Of a DNA stretch of 64,000 bases, positions 51,384-60,784 are shown one piece after another. This DNA is from Bacteroidales bacterium. GTDB lineage: Bacteria; Bacteroidota; Bacteroidia; Bacteroidales; Muribaculaceae. Position 1 is the stretch's first letter, and every line of letters begins with the position of its first letter. The position numbers and the translations under genes are program-made. The notes beneath the pieces are model-generated. The model was not told the origin of the DNA, made no database searches, and saw only the letters and a program-made list of their open reading frames with translations. The DNA lies in assembly GCA_014800685.1 (NCBI GenBank), contig JAAVFQ010000008.1:1-64000 (forward strand). The letters run 5' to 3'.

Positions 51384-52007
51384 ATGAATCACACATATTT
51401 TCTTATTGCTCTTATCGTGGCAATATTTGCATATTGCGCACTCGTGGCTCGCCGGCGCCGCCCCTCACCTGCCGAGCCGGCTGAAGACTCCGCACCCTCT
51501 GACACTCTTAATGAAACCACACGCGAGACGCTGGGCGAAAGAGCCTGCATATACATGACTGAAAACGTGGCTGCAATCATGCGTCGACATTCTCGAGACA
51601 AATGTGTGGCTATCCCGCTGACTTCCGGAGCAACCGCTGGGGCCGCCGCAGACATTCTTCATCATCTCTTGCCGGGAGACCCCCTCGAACTTCGTCCCGG
51701 CTCCGATGAGGATATTTGCAGCGTCGATGTCTTCTCCGGACAACACTGCGTCGGTTCTCTCTATCTGGGCGACGCTGAAGAGGCAATGGCTGTCATTACA
51801 GGATTTGACCTGAAAGGAGCATACGTCTGCGAGCAAAACAGCTATGACTATTATGACCGCGTTTCGCTGAGAATTATTCTTTTTTACGGCGATAAAGAGA
51901 CCGGCGAATGCCCTGAGACAATCGATGATACCCTTATCAATGCCGACACCCCTTATAAGGTGACTTTAGGCGGAAATCCGGTGACTGTGACGCTCTTTCA
52001 GAATTAA
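51384..52007 (+). CDS. Membrane-anchored protein with HIRAN-like stretch, function unknown
   Basis: This 207-residue protein has one N-terminal membrane segment (MNHTYFLIALIVAIFAYCALVARRRR), then a linker. A folded domain follows at about 55-200. LLPGDPLELRPGSDEDICSVDVF and CVGSLYLGDAEEAMAVI resemble the HIRAN pattern (a small beta-barrel), which is a weak match by eye. If right, a HIRAN-like domain tethered to the membrane would be unusual. The gene is divergent from the AraC-type regulator and convergent with the zinc-ribbon gene. Confidence 0.55.
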   Translation: MNHTYFLIALIVAIFAYCALVARRRRPSPAEPAEDSAPSDTLNETTRETLGERACIYMTENVAAIMRRHSRDKCVAIPLTSGATAGAAADILHHLLPGDPLELRPGSDEDICSVDVFSGQHCVGSLYLGDAEEAMAVITGFDLKGAYVCEQNSYDYYDRVSLRIILFYGDKETGECPETIDDTLINADTPYKVTLGGNPVTVTLFQN

Positions 52008-52035
52008 AAGACTCAGAGAGCGGTTGCATTTAAAT

Positions 52036-52064
52036 CTTACCCTCTCTCAGCGTGAGAGGGTAAG
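52036..52064. terminator. Terminator between convergent genes
   Basis: CTTACCCTCTC (52036-52046) pairs with GAGAGGGTAAG (52054-52064) around a seven-base loop. The right arm codes for the last residues of the zinc-ribbon protein, so the hairpin overlaps its stop codon. Confidence 0.7.
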
Positions 52065-53162
52065 AGTATGGCCGCCGTCAGAGCCTACGCTGCCATAGAA
52101 ATTCCTGAAATCCCCTGTGTAAGAGCCATTGAAGTGAGAGTCATAATCGGGATTGCCTGAAATGCTTTCTTTCCAGTAGACATTGCCATACTCATCTATG
52201 GAGCCATTGACATTTATCCAGCTCGTCTTCTTGTCTCCATATTTCCTAAGGGTGCTTTCATAGGCATACTTGCCGGATAAGATATATCCTCCTGAGGATT
52301 TTTCCGTAAACGTCAGTGTCCCGCGTATGGGATAGTCGTCATCGACATCACCGGTATAGGAATATGTATATTTCCCTACTTCGGGCCTCTGCACTTCCAC
52401 ACTTTCCACTTTATTTTCCTTCGCCGCCTCCTCCTTATTTATCAGCTCTACGTCGCTTATCTTCCACTCGCCGTCAAACTCTTTAAGGGTGACTAACGAT
52501 GTGGCCTTCACGCCGTTGTCAATATAATCCACGCGCACCATATTGTCTTCAGACGAAGTGACAGAGATGAGGCGCGACTCCTTATCGGAGGATGAGGCCT
52601 CTCCGGTAAGAAATTTATACATGGCATATTTAGAGTCAGATGTGCGCACTTTCTCCAGCATGCGTGGCGACAGACTGGATTTCAAGTCCCTGAGTGTGGG
52701 ACTTCCGAAGACACATTCAGTGTAGAAGTTCCTCACCATGTCTTCCTGATATTCCTCTATGTTCTCTATCTTAGGCTTGTCAGCTCCTCTCTGAGAAGTG
52801 AAATACCATACGCAACCTCCGGCCACTACAACTACAAGAGCCACAATGAGAAATAGCACGGCGAGGGTATTCTTTTTCTTTGGGGGTGGAGGCATCATGT
52901 TCCCTCCATAATTTCCATAATTATTATCGCTCTGAAAAGGGGGCACCGCTCCGGAAGAAGGCGCTATCTGTGTGGGCTCTTCAGAATAGCGGTTGCCGGG
53001 AGCCAGACTGGGGCTTTCATCTCTCTGATATTGTGTGTTTTCTGAAGAGGCAGGAGTCTCCACTTCAAACACGTTGACGGCTCCGCAGAAAAGGCACTCA
53101 GCACTTTTCACTCCATCGGGCACTTCACTGACGTTGCCACACCTATGACATCTGAATTTCAT
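52047..53162 (-). CDS. Zinc-ribbon membrane protein, function unknown
   Basis: This 371-residue protein has an N-terminal zinc ribbon (CHRCG and CLFCG, residues about 4-26). A proline/asparagine-rich linker and one transmembrane segment (about 98-120) follow. The outer part holds a DUF3828-like alpha/beta region (FYTECVFGSPTLRDLK..., ~145-250) and a beta-rich C-terminal domain (~265-371). This cytosolic-ribbon-plus-exported-domain design suggests envelope sensing, but no partner is evident. It lies 71 bases after recQ on the same strand. Confidence 0.65.
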   Translation of the reverse strand: MKFRCHRCGNVSEVPDGVKSAECLFCGAVNVFEVETPASSENTQYQRDESPSLAPGNRYSEEPTQIAPSSGAVPPFQSDNNYGNYGGNMMPPPPKKKNTLAVLFLIVALVVVVAGGCVWYFTSQRGADKPKIENIEEYQEDMVRNFYTECVFGSPTLRDLKSSLSPRMLEKVRTSDSKYAMYKFLTGEASSSDKESRLISVTSSEDNMVRVDYIDNGVKATSLVTLKEFDGEWKISDVELINKEEAAKENKVESVEVQRPEVGKYTYSYTGDVDDDYPIRGTLTFTEKSSGGYILSGKYAYESTLRKYGDKKTSWINVNGSIDEYGNVYWKESISGNPDYDSHFNGSYTGDFRNFYGSVGSDGGHTLTLSR

Positions 53163-53233
53163 ATCGTTTGAATTTTAATGGAACGTATATTTGAGTAAGC
53201 AAGTAAAAATGAATTTTGAACACTTACATAGTT

Positions 53234-55408
53234 TTAGTTACCCATATCCGAAATAAACTTGATGCGCACCAGCCTCACCTCCTCTTCCGTATAGTCGTCA
53301 GCGAGGTCGCTTATTGCCTCCTCAAGATTGTCCTCTTCGCCTTCCCGCAGATATTCCATTATATCCTCCTGAAGGTCATCGTCGAGGAGTTCGTTGAGAT
53401 AATAGTCTATGTTGATTTTGATTCCACCCTCCACGATGGATTCAAGCTCATCGAGAAGCTCAAGGAAATCAAGCCCCTTATTATCGGCGAGCTCATCAAG
53501 CGGTATCTTTCTGTCTATGCCCTGGATGAGAAAGACCTTTGTCTTGCTTCTGCTTGCTATGGTGCGCACTTTGAAGTCCTCAGGGCGCTCTATGTCGTTA
53601 TCCTCTACATACTTTCTTATAATCTCAAGAAACTCCGCGCCGTAACGTTTGGCTTTTCCCACTCCTACTCCCGGAATGGTCTGCAACTCTTCTACTGTCA
53701 CGGGATAAGTAGTGGCCATCGCCTCAAGAGAGGGGTCTTGAAAGATGACGTAGGGAGGGAGCTCCACGCGCCGCGCAAGAGATTTTCGCTGAGCCTTCAG
53801 GATAGCGAACAGCTGCTCATCAGCCGCTCCCCCTCCTCGTGGCATCGACTCGGACTCGCAGTCATTGAAGTCGTTATCCTCCACCACTTCGAAGCGACCG
53901 GGATTTTCGAGAAATCGGCGCCCCGACTCTGTCACTTTGATTATGCCATAGTTCTCCAGATCGCGGCGGAGGTAACCGGCTATGACGCCCTGATGTACCA
54001 GGGCACTCACAAACTTATCATCCCTCCCCTCAAGTGTGCCGAAACTCTCCAGCACATCATGCTTATAGGAGCGAATCTCATCAGTGCGTCTGCCCACCAG
54101 GAAATTCACGAGATATTCTGCACGAAAGCGTTCCTGAATATCCTGAACGGCTTCTATTACCGCACACAGTTCGTCTGATGCCTCTATGCGTGTCTTCGGA
54201 TGGAGGCAGTTGTCGCAGGCTCCGCAATTCTCCTCCTCAAAGTCCTCTCCGAAATAATGAAGAAGTATCCTGCGGCGACATACCGACGACTCCGCATATC
54301 CGGCTGTCTCCTGAAGCAACTGGCGCCCTATCTCCTGCTCGGAGGGGGATTTCGTCTGTATCAGCTTTTCGAGTTTCTGAAGGTCTTTGCGCGAATAGAA
54401 CGTTATGCAGCATCCTTCGCCGCCGTCTCGTCCTGCACGTCCCGTCTCCTGATAATATCCCTCCAGACTTTTGGGAATGTCATAATGCACCACATAGCGC
54501 ACGTCAGGCTTGTCTATGCCCATCCCGAAGGCTATCGTGGCCACTATCACGTCTACCTGTTCATGCAGGAAGGCATCCTGATTAGACGCTCTGGTGGCCG
54601 GATCCATCCCGGCATGATAGGCCAGCGCCGCTATATCGTTGACCCTAAGCATCTCGGCTATCTCCTCGACTTTCTTGCGAGAGAGACAGTAGACTATCCC
54701 GGACTGTCCCGGGCGCGACTTTATGAGACGGATAAGGTCGCGGCCCACATCCTTGGTCTTGGGCCTCACTTCATAATAGAGGTTACGGCGATTGAAGCTC
54801 GATTTGTAGACGTGAGCATCGCTCATCCCCAGATTCTTCTGAATATCGTGCTGCACTTTAGGCGTTGCGGTGGCCGTCAGAGCTATCATCGGGCGCGCTC
54901 CTATGACGTTGATAATCGAGCGTATGCGACGATATTCAGGACGGAAGTCATGCCCCCATTCCGAGATGCAATGAGCCTCGTCCACTGCATAGAAGGAGAC
55001 GTTGACCCCTTTGAGGAAGTTGATGTTATCCTCCTTGGTGAGCGATTCCGGGGCTACGTAGAGAAGTTTTGTGCGACCCTCCACCACATCGCGTCTCACC
55101 TTTTCCGACTGCGCCCTATTGAGCGAGGAATTGAGGAAGTGAGCCACATCATCATTCTCCTCAAACTGGCGGATGCTGTCCACCTGATTCTTCATCAGAG
55201 CTATAAGTGGCGAAATAACCACAGCGCACCCCTCTGACATCAGCGCAGGCAGCTGGTAGCAGAGAGATTTCCCTCCGCCGGTGGGCATCAGCACGAAGAC
55301 ATCGTGCCCATCCAGTAGCGAATGGATTATTTCTTCCTGATTTCCTTTAAACTTATCAAAGCCGAAATGATGTCCGAGTGCTTCCAATACTCGCTGACGG
55401 TCTGCCAT
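53234..55408 (-). CDS. recQ: ATP-dependent DNA helicase RecQ
   Basis: This 724-residue helicase has a Walker A (MPTGGGKSLCYQLPAL, about 40-55), DEAH (AVDEAHCISEWGHDFRPEY, about 138) and motif VI (QETGRAGRDG). A zinc-binding RQC region with CRRRILLHYFGEDFEEENCGACDNC, an HRDC domain (about 525-600) and a C-terminal helix-rich extension with an acidic stretch follow. RecQ unwinds DNA in recombination repair and fork restart. Domain content and length are typical for Bacteroidetes RecQ. It has a promoter at 55455-55486. Confidence 0.96.
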   Translation of the reverse strand: MADRQRVLEALGHHFGFDKFKGNQEEIIHSLLDGHDVFVLMPTGGGKSLCYQLPALMSEGCAVVISPLIALMKNQVDSIRQFEENDDVAHFLNSSLNRAQSEKVRRDVVEGRTKLLYVAPESLTKEDNINFLKGVNVSFYAVDEAHCISEWGHDFRPEYRRIRSIINVIGARPMIALTATATPKVQHDIQKNLGMSDAHVYKSSFNRRNLYYEVRPKTKDVGRDLIRLIKSRPGQSGIVYCLSRKKVEEIAEMLRVNDIAALAYHAGMDPATRASNQDAFLHEQVDVIVATIAFGMGIDKPDVRYVVHYDIPKSLEGYYQETGRAGRDGGEGCCITFYSRKDLQKLEKLIQTKSPSEQEIGRQLLQETAGYAESSVCRRRILLHYFGEDFEEENCGACDNCLHPKTRIEASDELCAVIEAVQDIQERFRAEYLVNFLVGRRTDEIRSYKHDVLESFGTLEGRDDKFVSALVHQGVIAGYLRRDLENYGIIKVTESGRRFLENPGRFEVVEDNDFNDCESESMPRGGGAADEQLFAILKAQRKSLARRVELPPYVIFQDPSLEAMATTYPVTVEELQTIPGVGVGKAKRYGAEFLEIIRKYVEDNDIERPEDFKVRTIASRSKTKVFLIQGIDRKIPLDELADNKGLDFLELLDELESIVEGGIKINIDYYLNELLDDDLQEDIMEYLREGEEDNLEEAISDLADDYTEEEVRLVRIKFISDMGN

Positions 55409-55454
55409 AATGTTCTGAGGTTAGACATTCGGACTGATTGCCCGATTGCATTAA

Positions 55455-55486
55455 CAAAGTTAATACTTTTTTTTGATATTCACAAA
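55455..55486 (-). promoter_or_regulatory. Promoter of recQ
   Basis: TAACTTTG (55462-55455) and TTTG (55486-55483) on the minus strand are 20 bases apart. The start codon lies 46 bases downstream. Confidence 0.8.
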
Positions 55487-55618
55487 TTCCTCATCCTTTT
55501 TATTTTGAGATCCAACCGAGATTATCCTCTCTCTTTCAGACCCCGGCTTAGATAGAACCATTTCAGGCCGGACGGCGTTTCATAAGTAATTACTGACGGT
55601 TTATTATCGATTCTTACT

Positions 55619-56863
55619 ATGAAAAAACACATACTCTCCATTATATCTATTCTATTGCTTATGTTTGCTCTGCCGGCCCATGCCATTACGGTGAAAGACT
55701 CCGCAGAGCTTCGTTTCCGCACTTCACATACCGATCTTGACACTACGTTTGCTGACAATCCTGTCCGCCTCGCGGAGCTCCGCATGCGTCTTGACTCTCT
55801 TGCCGGATCTTCGCGTCCATACGAACTCAGACGCATTTCTGTCATTGGCGGGGCGTCGCCCGAAGGCTCTCTCGCTTTCAATGAGCATTTGTCACGGGGC
55901 AGGGCTGCCCGCATTTTCGATTACTTCAACACCATCGTTTCCCTTCCCGACTCTGCCACCTCCTTCACATTTCTCGGCCGTGACTGGGCCGGACTTCATA
56001 GCCTCGTGATGAAGGATGTGCGCACCCCCTCCAGAGACCGGGTGCTTGAAATCTTAGACTCTATTTCCTCTCCGGAGGATGGCGAGCGCGCCCTGAAGGT
56101 GCTGAAAGCCCTTGATGGCGGCCGCCCCTATTCCTATCTCTATCGCCACCATTTCCCGGCGCTTAGGGAGTCCCGGTTATTTCTGGAATACGAGCCTGCA
56201 CGCTCTCTCATTCCTCTCCCTGACTATGAGGCATCTCTCTCCAGGCTTGCGCCACGGCCTCAGCCTGTGATAAACACCTCTTCCCCTTTCCCGACGATTT
56301 GCCACTCTTGCCGTCCTTTCTATATGGCGCTGAAGACCAATATGCTCTCCGACGTGCTTGCACTTCCGGAGATCGGGATAGAATTTTATCTCGGCCGCAA
56401 CTTCTCCATCGTTGCCAACTGGACATACGGATGGTGGGATACGGATAGCAGGCATCGCTACTGGAGAGCATACGGCGGCGACATTGCCGGAAGATGGTGG
56501 TTTGGCAAAGCTGCTCATCAAAAGCCCCTCACCGGTCACCACATCGGGATTTATGCCGGTGTGAACACTTGGGACTTCGAATGGGGCGGCACCGGATACA
56601 TGGGTGGAAAACCCGGAGGAACTCTCTGGGATAAATGCCTTCCTTACGCCGGAGTGGAATATGGTTATTCCCTACCCATAGCGAGACGTCTCAACATTGA
56701 CTTCACGCTCGGCATTGGATATATGCAAGGCACATACTATAAGTATATTCCCAAAAACGGACAGTACGTCTGGCAGTCTACCCACAAACTGCGCTGGTTC
56801 GGCCCTACGAAAGCGGAAATCTCTCTCGTGTGGCTGATTGGCTGCGACAATTTCAATAAGTAA
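55619..56863 (+). CDS. DUF3575 domain protein of the fimbrillin locus
   Basis: This 414-residue exported protein has a signal peptide (MKKHILSIISILLLMFALPAHA). An OmpA-like periplasmic region follows (about 50-150, with ISVIGGASPEGSLAFNEHLSRGRA). The C-terminal DUF3575 region (YMALKTNMLSDVLALPEIGIEFYLGRNFS..., about 225-414) forms a probable outer-membrane barrel. DUF3575 genes often accompany fimbrillin and FimB/Mfa2 genes, as here. The FimB/Mfa2 gene starts 19 bases after its stop. Its role in fimbria assembly is inferred from location. Confidence 0.8.
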   Translation: MKKHILSIISILLLMFALPAHAITVKDSAELRFRTSHTDLDTTFADNPVRLAELRMRLDSLAGSSRPYELRRISVIGGASPEGSLAFNEHLSRGRAARIFDYFNTIVSLPDSATSFTFLGRDWAGLHSLVMKDVRTPSRDRVLEILDSISSPEDGERALKVLKALDGGRPYSYLYRHHFPALRESRLFLEYEPARSLIPLPDYEASLSRLAPRPQPVINTSSPFPTICHSCRPFYMALKTNMLSDVLALPEIGIEFYLGRNFSIVANWTYGWWDTDSRHRYWRAYGGDIAGRWWFGKAAHQKPLTGHHIGIYAGVNTWDFEWGGTGYMGGKPGGTLWDKCLPYAGVEYGYSLPIARRLNIDFTLGIGYMQGTYYKYIPKNGQYVWQSTHKLRWFGPTKAEISLVWLIGCDNFNK

Positions 56864-56882
56864 GCATAACAGAGTTGATATT

Positions 56883-57836
56883 ATGAAATTTCACCACATC
56901 ATATACGTCGTTACCATCCTGCTCCTTACCGGATGCACGCATAAAGACCTCGTTTTCGACCATGAGTCTACTGCCCACGTGCGCGTGATTTTTGACTGGG
57001 AGGATGCTCCCGATGCAAATCCCCGCTCCATGACCCTTTATATGTATAGCTCTCTGGGTGGCGACCCGCTCAGATATACTTTCGACAATAAGAATGGCGG
57101 ATACATCTATCTCCCTTACGGCACTTACGATGCCCTCGCCCTCAATGGCGACATCTATGAGTGGGCGGCGGAAAGAAATCTCTATGATGCCTCCTCACTT
57201 GAGGTGCTCACCCCTGACATGAAGGGGCATACCACATACGCCCCTCTCCCGGCCGAATATCTCGAACATTTGCTGGGGAAAGATGCCGGCGAGCGCGTCA
57301 TCCTCCCGCCGGGTCTTCTTTACACCGGACGCACCGACGGATTCTCTGTCTCTGTTGCCGATGGCGACAAGACTATAATCTTACGCCCGCGCGAGGCTAC
57401 TTGCCACTATACTATTGACATCATAAATGTCGAAAATATTTCCGTTCTTGGGGGCGCTACCCTCAACGGCACTCTCTCGCAAATGGCGGAAAGCTATTTC
57501 GCCGGAGCATTCCATGCCGGCGAGAAGGATGTCGCCATCCCCTGCTATTTCGTCGCCGATGCTGAAAAGAATACCCTTCACTCGGAATTTCTTACTTTCG
57601 GGCATACCCCCTCCGTCAGACGGAACAATAACCTGCGGCTCTATCTCCCCCTCAAAGACAATAGTGTGCGCTGCTATGACTATGACGTGACATCGCAGGC
57701 CCATGATGCCCCGGATCCTCATCACGTCCACATCGTCATTGACGGACTCTCGCTCCCTCACACTATTGACACGGGAGGTGGCATCATCCCTGACGTCAAC
57801 CAATGGGAAAGCGTCATTATTCCGATCCCTATGTAA
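56883..57836 (+). CDS. FimB/Mfa2 family fimbrial anchor lipoprotein
   Basis: This 317-residue lipoprotein has the signal ending LLLTGC (Cys about 17). The N-terminal fimbrillin-like beta region (VRVIFDWEDAP..., YGTYDALALNGD) matches FimB/Mfa2, which anchors type V fimbriae to the outer membrane and limits their length in Porphyromonas. The ATG at 56883 is chosen; the in-frame upstream residues overlap the DUF3575 gene. It lies between that gene and the fimbrillin gene. Confidence 0.85.
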   Translation: MKFHHIIYVVTILLLTGCTHKDLVFDHESTAHVRVIFDWEDAPDANPRSMTLYMYSSLGGDPLRYTFDNKNGGYIYLPYGTYDALALNGDIYEWAAERNLYDASSLEVLTPDMKGHTTYAPLPAEYLEHLLGKDAGERVILPPGLLYTGRTDGFSVSVADGDKTIILRPREATCHYTIDIINVENISVLGGATLNGTLSQMAESYFAGAFHAGEKDVAIPCYFVADAEKNTLHSEFLTFGHTPSVRRNNNLRLYLPLKDNSVRCYDYDVTSQAHDAPDPHHVHIVIDGLSLPHTIDTGGGIIPDVNQWESVIIPIPM

Positions 57837-57876
57837 TGACGTCTCTATAATTCTCATCCTCTACACCTTTTCTTAC

Positions 57877-57926
57877 TCATGTTTTTAATACATCGAATCC
57901 TTAATCATGTATTTTTAACACATCGA
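57877..57926. repeat. Two direct repeats upstream of the fimbrillin gene
   Basis: TCATG-TTTTTAATACATCGAA (57877-57897) and TCATGTATTTTTAACACATCGAA (57905-57925) repeat with a period of about 28 bases in the 138-base gap before the fimbrillin gene. A pair of binding sites is possible. No TAnnTTTG promoter is seen in this gap. Confidence 0.5.
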
Positions 57927-57974
57927 ACAAACCCGCTCCCCTCATGGTTATAAATATAAGTAATACATACCACT

Positions 57975-59048
57975 ATGAAAAATACACTATTAGCTCTCAC
58001 AGCTGTTTCCGCTCTCGCGCTTGCATCCTGTGCTTCCGACGAACCCGTGAATGTCAACCACGGCGACTCCATAGCTTTTCGCCCTGCCTTCGCCACTCGT
58101 GCCACTGAGACCACCAACGCCAATCTTCAGGACATCTATGTCACATCTTTGCTTGGTGACCAAAACTATTTCAACGATGCGAAATACTCTCGCCAAGGCA
58201 CCGAATTCCTTTCAATAGGCGACTACTACTGGCCCGCCGATGACACCGAACTGCAATTCTATGCTTACGCTCCCTCTGCTGAAGAATTAGGCGGAGACAT
58301 CGTTATCAACTCCTCCACAAAGCAGCTCCAGAATTTCTATGTCGCTGACCAAATAGCTGACCAGGTAGACTTTATCACGGCTAACGCTACCGGCAAAAAA
58401 TCCCTTTATGAATCCACCGGAATGCCGCTGACTTTCGACCACCGCCTCGCTCAGATTGAGATTCAGGCTAAATCGGAAAATCCCCATTACAACTTTGAGG
58501 TCATTGGCGTCAAAATAGGTCGTCCGCAATATTTGGGCACCTATGACTTCGCCACTAATGAGTGGACGCTCGACGAATGGCATGACACTAATGTCTGGGT
58601 CAACTCATGCGACACTACAACCCTCACGGCAACCCCTCAGAGCATTATGGGCCCCTCCGGAAATGCCATGATGCTACCGCAGACTCTCACTCCATGGATG
58701 GTCAAGGGGGATCCTGACAATGCTGCCCGCGGTGCTTATCTTGCTGTGCTGGTGCGCATCACTGAAAAAGACACCGGAACCGTGATCTTCCCCCTCCCCT
58801 CTGACACTACTAAGGACTCTACCGGCCAAGTCCGCAAATATGCCTGGTCTGCCGTGCCCCTGTCCGGCACTTGGGAGCAGGGTATGAAATACATTTATGT
58901 CCTTGACTTCACCAACGGCGGCGGCAACACCGACCCCGATGACCCGCACAAGCCCGGCGACAATATCCTCGCTCCTATACATCTCAATGTAGTGGTCAAT
59001 CCCTGGAAAGACTCCAACATACCCATTGACGAAACCGGAGTGGAGTAA
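57975..59048 (+). CDS. Fimbrillin family lipoprotein
   Basis: This 357-residue protein has a lipobox signal (MKNTLLALTAVSALALASC, Cys 19) and then an ATRATETT stretch. Family members are cut after an Arg near here by an Arg-specific protease before assembly. The rest alternates beta strands (DIYVTSLLGDQ, DTELQFYAYAP, FDHRLAQIEIQAKSE, a fimbrillin signature) as in the two-domain transthyretin-like fold of type V fimbriae. It is probably the structural or an accessory tip subunit. It follows the FimB/Mfa2 gene and is followed by a terminator. Confidence 0.88.
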   Translation: MKNTLLALTAVSALALASCASDEPVNVNHGDSIAFRPAFATRATETTNANLQDIYVTSLLGDQNYFNDAKYSRQGTEFLSIGDYYWPADDTELQFYAYAPSAEELGGDIVINSSTKQLQNFYVADQIADQVDFITANATGKKSLYESTGMPLTFDHRLAQIEIQAKSENPHYNFEVIGVKIGRPQYLGTYDFATNEWTLDEWHDTNVWVNSCDTTTLTATPQSIMGPSGNAMMLPQTLTPWMVKGDPDNAARGAYLAVLVRITEKDTGTVIFPLPSDTTKDSTGQVRKYAWSAVPLSGTWEQGMKYIYVLDFTNGGGNTDPDDPHKPGDNILAPIHLNVVVNPWKDSNIPIDETGVE

Positions 59049-59138
59049 ATCCGCAGGCGCAGATAAAATTACACTCACAGGAGTGAAAGGCAACTATCTC
59101 TGTAAGAGTATCTCTGAAGTTGCACACCGGAAAAATCA

Positions 59139-59190
59139 GACTTCGATGCTCAGTAAATGGCATATTTCGCGAGCATCGAAGTCCCTTTTT
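59139..59190 (+). terminator. Terminator of the fimbrillin operon
   Basis: GACTTCGATGCTC (59139-59151) pairs perfectly with GAGCATCGAAGTC (59171-59183), followed by ccttttt. Confidence 0.85.
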
Positions 59191-59222
59191 ACCCACGCAC
59201 GCAAAAAGTTTAAACTCCTAAA

Positions 59223-59254
59223 TTGGCATATCTCGATTTTTTTCATTAACTTTG
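59223..59254 (+). promoter_or_regulatory. Promoter of trigger factor
   Basis: TTG at 59223-59225 and TAACTTTG at 59247-59254 are 21 bases apart. The gene starts at 59353. Confidence 0.75.
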
Positions 59255-59352
59255 CCGCCGAATTGTGAAAATCGGCTGGCGCCGCTCCTATCGCTGTGCC
59301 CGCAACCACCATTCACCCCTGAGAATAAATTTTTTAGTACTTCTATAATTTT

Positions 59353-60708
59353 ATGAACGTATCTTTTAATAAGCTCAACGATGTCACCGGTCAGCTCACC
59401 GTGACTCTGGATGAGAAAGATTATGCCGACAAGGTTAAGAAAACCCTCAAGCAAATCTCCAAGAATAGACCCGAGCCCGGATTCCGTCCCGGTCACACCC
59501 CGATGGGTCTGCTCGAAAAGAAATATGGCAAGTCTGTGAAATATGACGTCATCAACCAGGAAGTTGGCGATGCCGTCTTCAACTATATCAAAGAGAACAA
59601 GCTCAACGTCCTTGGCAACCCCATGCCCGAGGCTAACGAGGATTTCGACCTCGACAAGGCCGACTTCACTTTCACCTTCAAAGTAGGTCTCGCCCCCGAA
59701 ATCACCACTCACGTAGACAAGGATATGCATATCCCCTACTACACTATTCAGGTGACCGATGAGATGATCGACCGTCAGAGCGAGCAGCTCCGCCAGCGCT
59801 TCGGCGAGCAGGTGAAGGGTGAGGAAGTGGACAGCAACGCCGTGATTAAGGGCGTTATCACCGAGCTCGATGAGAACGGTCAGCCCAAAGCTGATGGCAT
59901 CGTAGTGGAAAACGGCATCCTCGCTCCCCGTCATTTCACCAGCGATGAGCAGAAAGCCCTCTTCGAAGGCCATAAGCTCGGAGATCAAATAATCTTCAAC
60001 CCCGCTGCCACTTGCGACGGCAACGAAATCGAACTCTCTTCCATGCTCAATATCCCCCGCGAAGAGACAGCCGACCACAAAGGCAACTTCAGTTTCGACA
60101 TCAAGGAAATCATCGTGCTCAAACCCGCCGAGCTCAACCAGGAATATTACGACCAGGTATTCGGCAAAGACCAGGTGCACAATGAAGAGGAATATCGTGA
60201 GGCTCTCCGCTCCATGATAGCCACTCAGCTCACCGCCGACAGCAACTTCCGCTTCTCTATCGATGCAAAGGACGTTATCACCAAGGCTGTAGGCGAGATT
60301 GAGCTCCCCACCGAAATCCTCGTCTCTTACCTCATGCAGCAGAACGCAGAGCTCACTCGCGAAGATGCCGAGAAGCAGTTTGAGGCTATGCGTGGCGACC
60401 TCGTTTGGCAGCTCATCCGCGATGCCGTAGCCGCTCAGCTCGACGTTAAGGTGGAAGAGGATGACCTCCGCAATGTAGCCCGTCTGATGGCTCAGCAGCA
60501 GTTCGCTCAGTATGGCATGACAAATGTGCCCGCCGAGGCTCTTGACAAGTATGCCGACGACATTCTCAAAGACCGCAACGCTCGCCAGCAGGTAGCCAAT
60601 CAGGCAGCCGACATGAAGATTTTCGGCGCTATCAAGGAGGCTGTCACAGTGGATGACAAAGAGGTGTCTGTAGAAGAATTCAACGCCCTCTTCCAGCCTC
60701 AGGCCTGA
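59353..60708 (+). CDS. tig: Trigger factor
   Basis: This 451-residue ribosome-associated chaperone starts with a ribosome-binding domain. In place of the usual GFRxGxxP signature it reads PGFRPGHTPMGLLEKKYG (about 45-62). The middle peptidyl-prolyl isomerase-type domain (about 155-250) is weakly conserved, as in other Bacteroidetes. The C-terminal helical substrate-binding domain makes up the rest. The gene order tig-clpP-clpX matches the common bacterial order. A terminator lies between tig and clpP (60749-60784), so clpPX may have its own promoter. Confidence 0.95.
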   Translation: MNVSFNKLNDVTGQLTVTLDEKDYADKVKKTLKQISKNRPEPGFRPGHTPMGLLEKKYGKSVKYDVINQEVGDAVFNYIKENKLNVLGNPMPEANEDFDLDKADFTFTFKVGLAPEITTHVDKDMHIPYYTIQVTDEMIDRQSEQLRQRFGEQVKGEEVDSNAVIKGVITELDENGQPKADGIVVENGILAPRHFTSDEQKALFEGHKLGDQIIFNPAATCDGNEIELSSMLNIPREETADHKGNFSFDIKEIIVLKPAELNQEYYDQVFGKDQVHNEEEYREALRSMIATQLTADSNFRFSIDAKDVITKAVGEIELPTEILVSYLMQQNAELTREDAEKQFEAMRGDLVWQLIRDAVAAQLDVKVEEDDLRNVARLMAQQQFAQYGMTNVPAEALDKYADDILKDRNARQQVANQAADMKIFGAIKEAVTVDDKEVSVEEFNALFQPQA

Positions 60709-60748
60709 TCGCAGCTAACACTCTATAGCACAGCAAATACAAATTAGA

Positions 60749-60784
60749 GGCGGTGTGTCAAGACAATGGCTCTGACACGCCGCC
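60749..60784 (+). terminator. Terminator of trigger factor
   Basis: GGCGGTGTGTCA (60749-60760) pairs with TGACACGCCGCC (60773-60784) with one G-T, followed by ctaaattttg. Confidence 0.75.

Larger units (their letters stand above)
59049..59352. other. Gap between fimbrillin and trigger factor
   Basis: This 304-base gap contains the fimbrillin terminator (59139-59190), the tig promoter (59223-59254) and a GC-rich leader of about 95 bases. I see no gene or known RNA. Confidence 0.7.

Noticed and set aside
53216-55237. Long plus-strand open frames opposite recQ
   Set aside because: They are shadows of the recQ coding frame with no signal peptide, domain or promoter.
59218-60180. A 320-codon minus-strand frame opposite trigger factor
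   Set aside because: Antisense shadow with a low-complexity translation; the tig motifs and promoter are on the plus strand.
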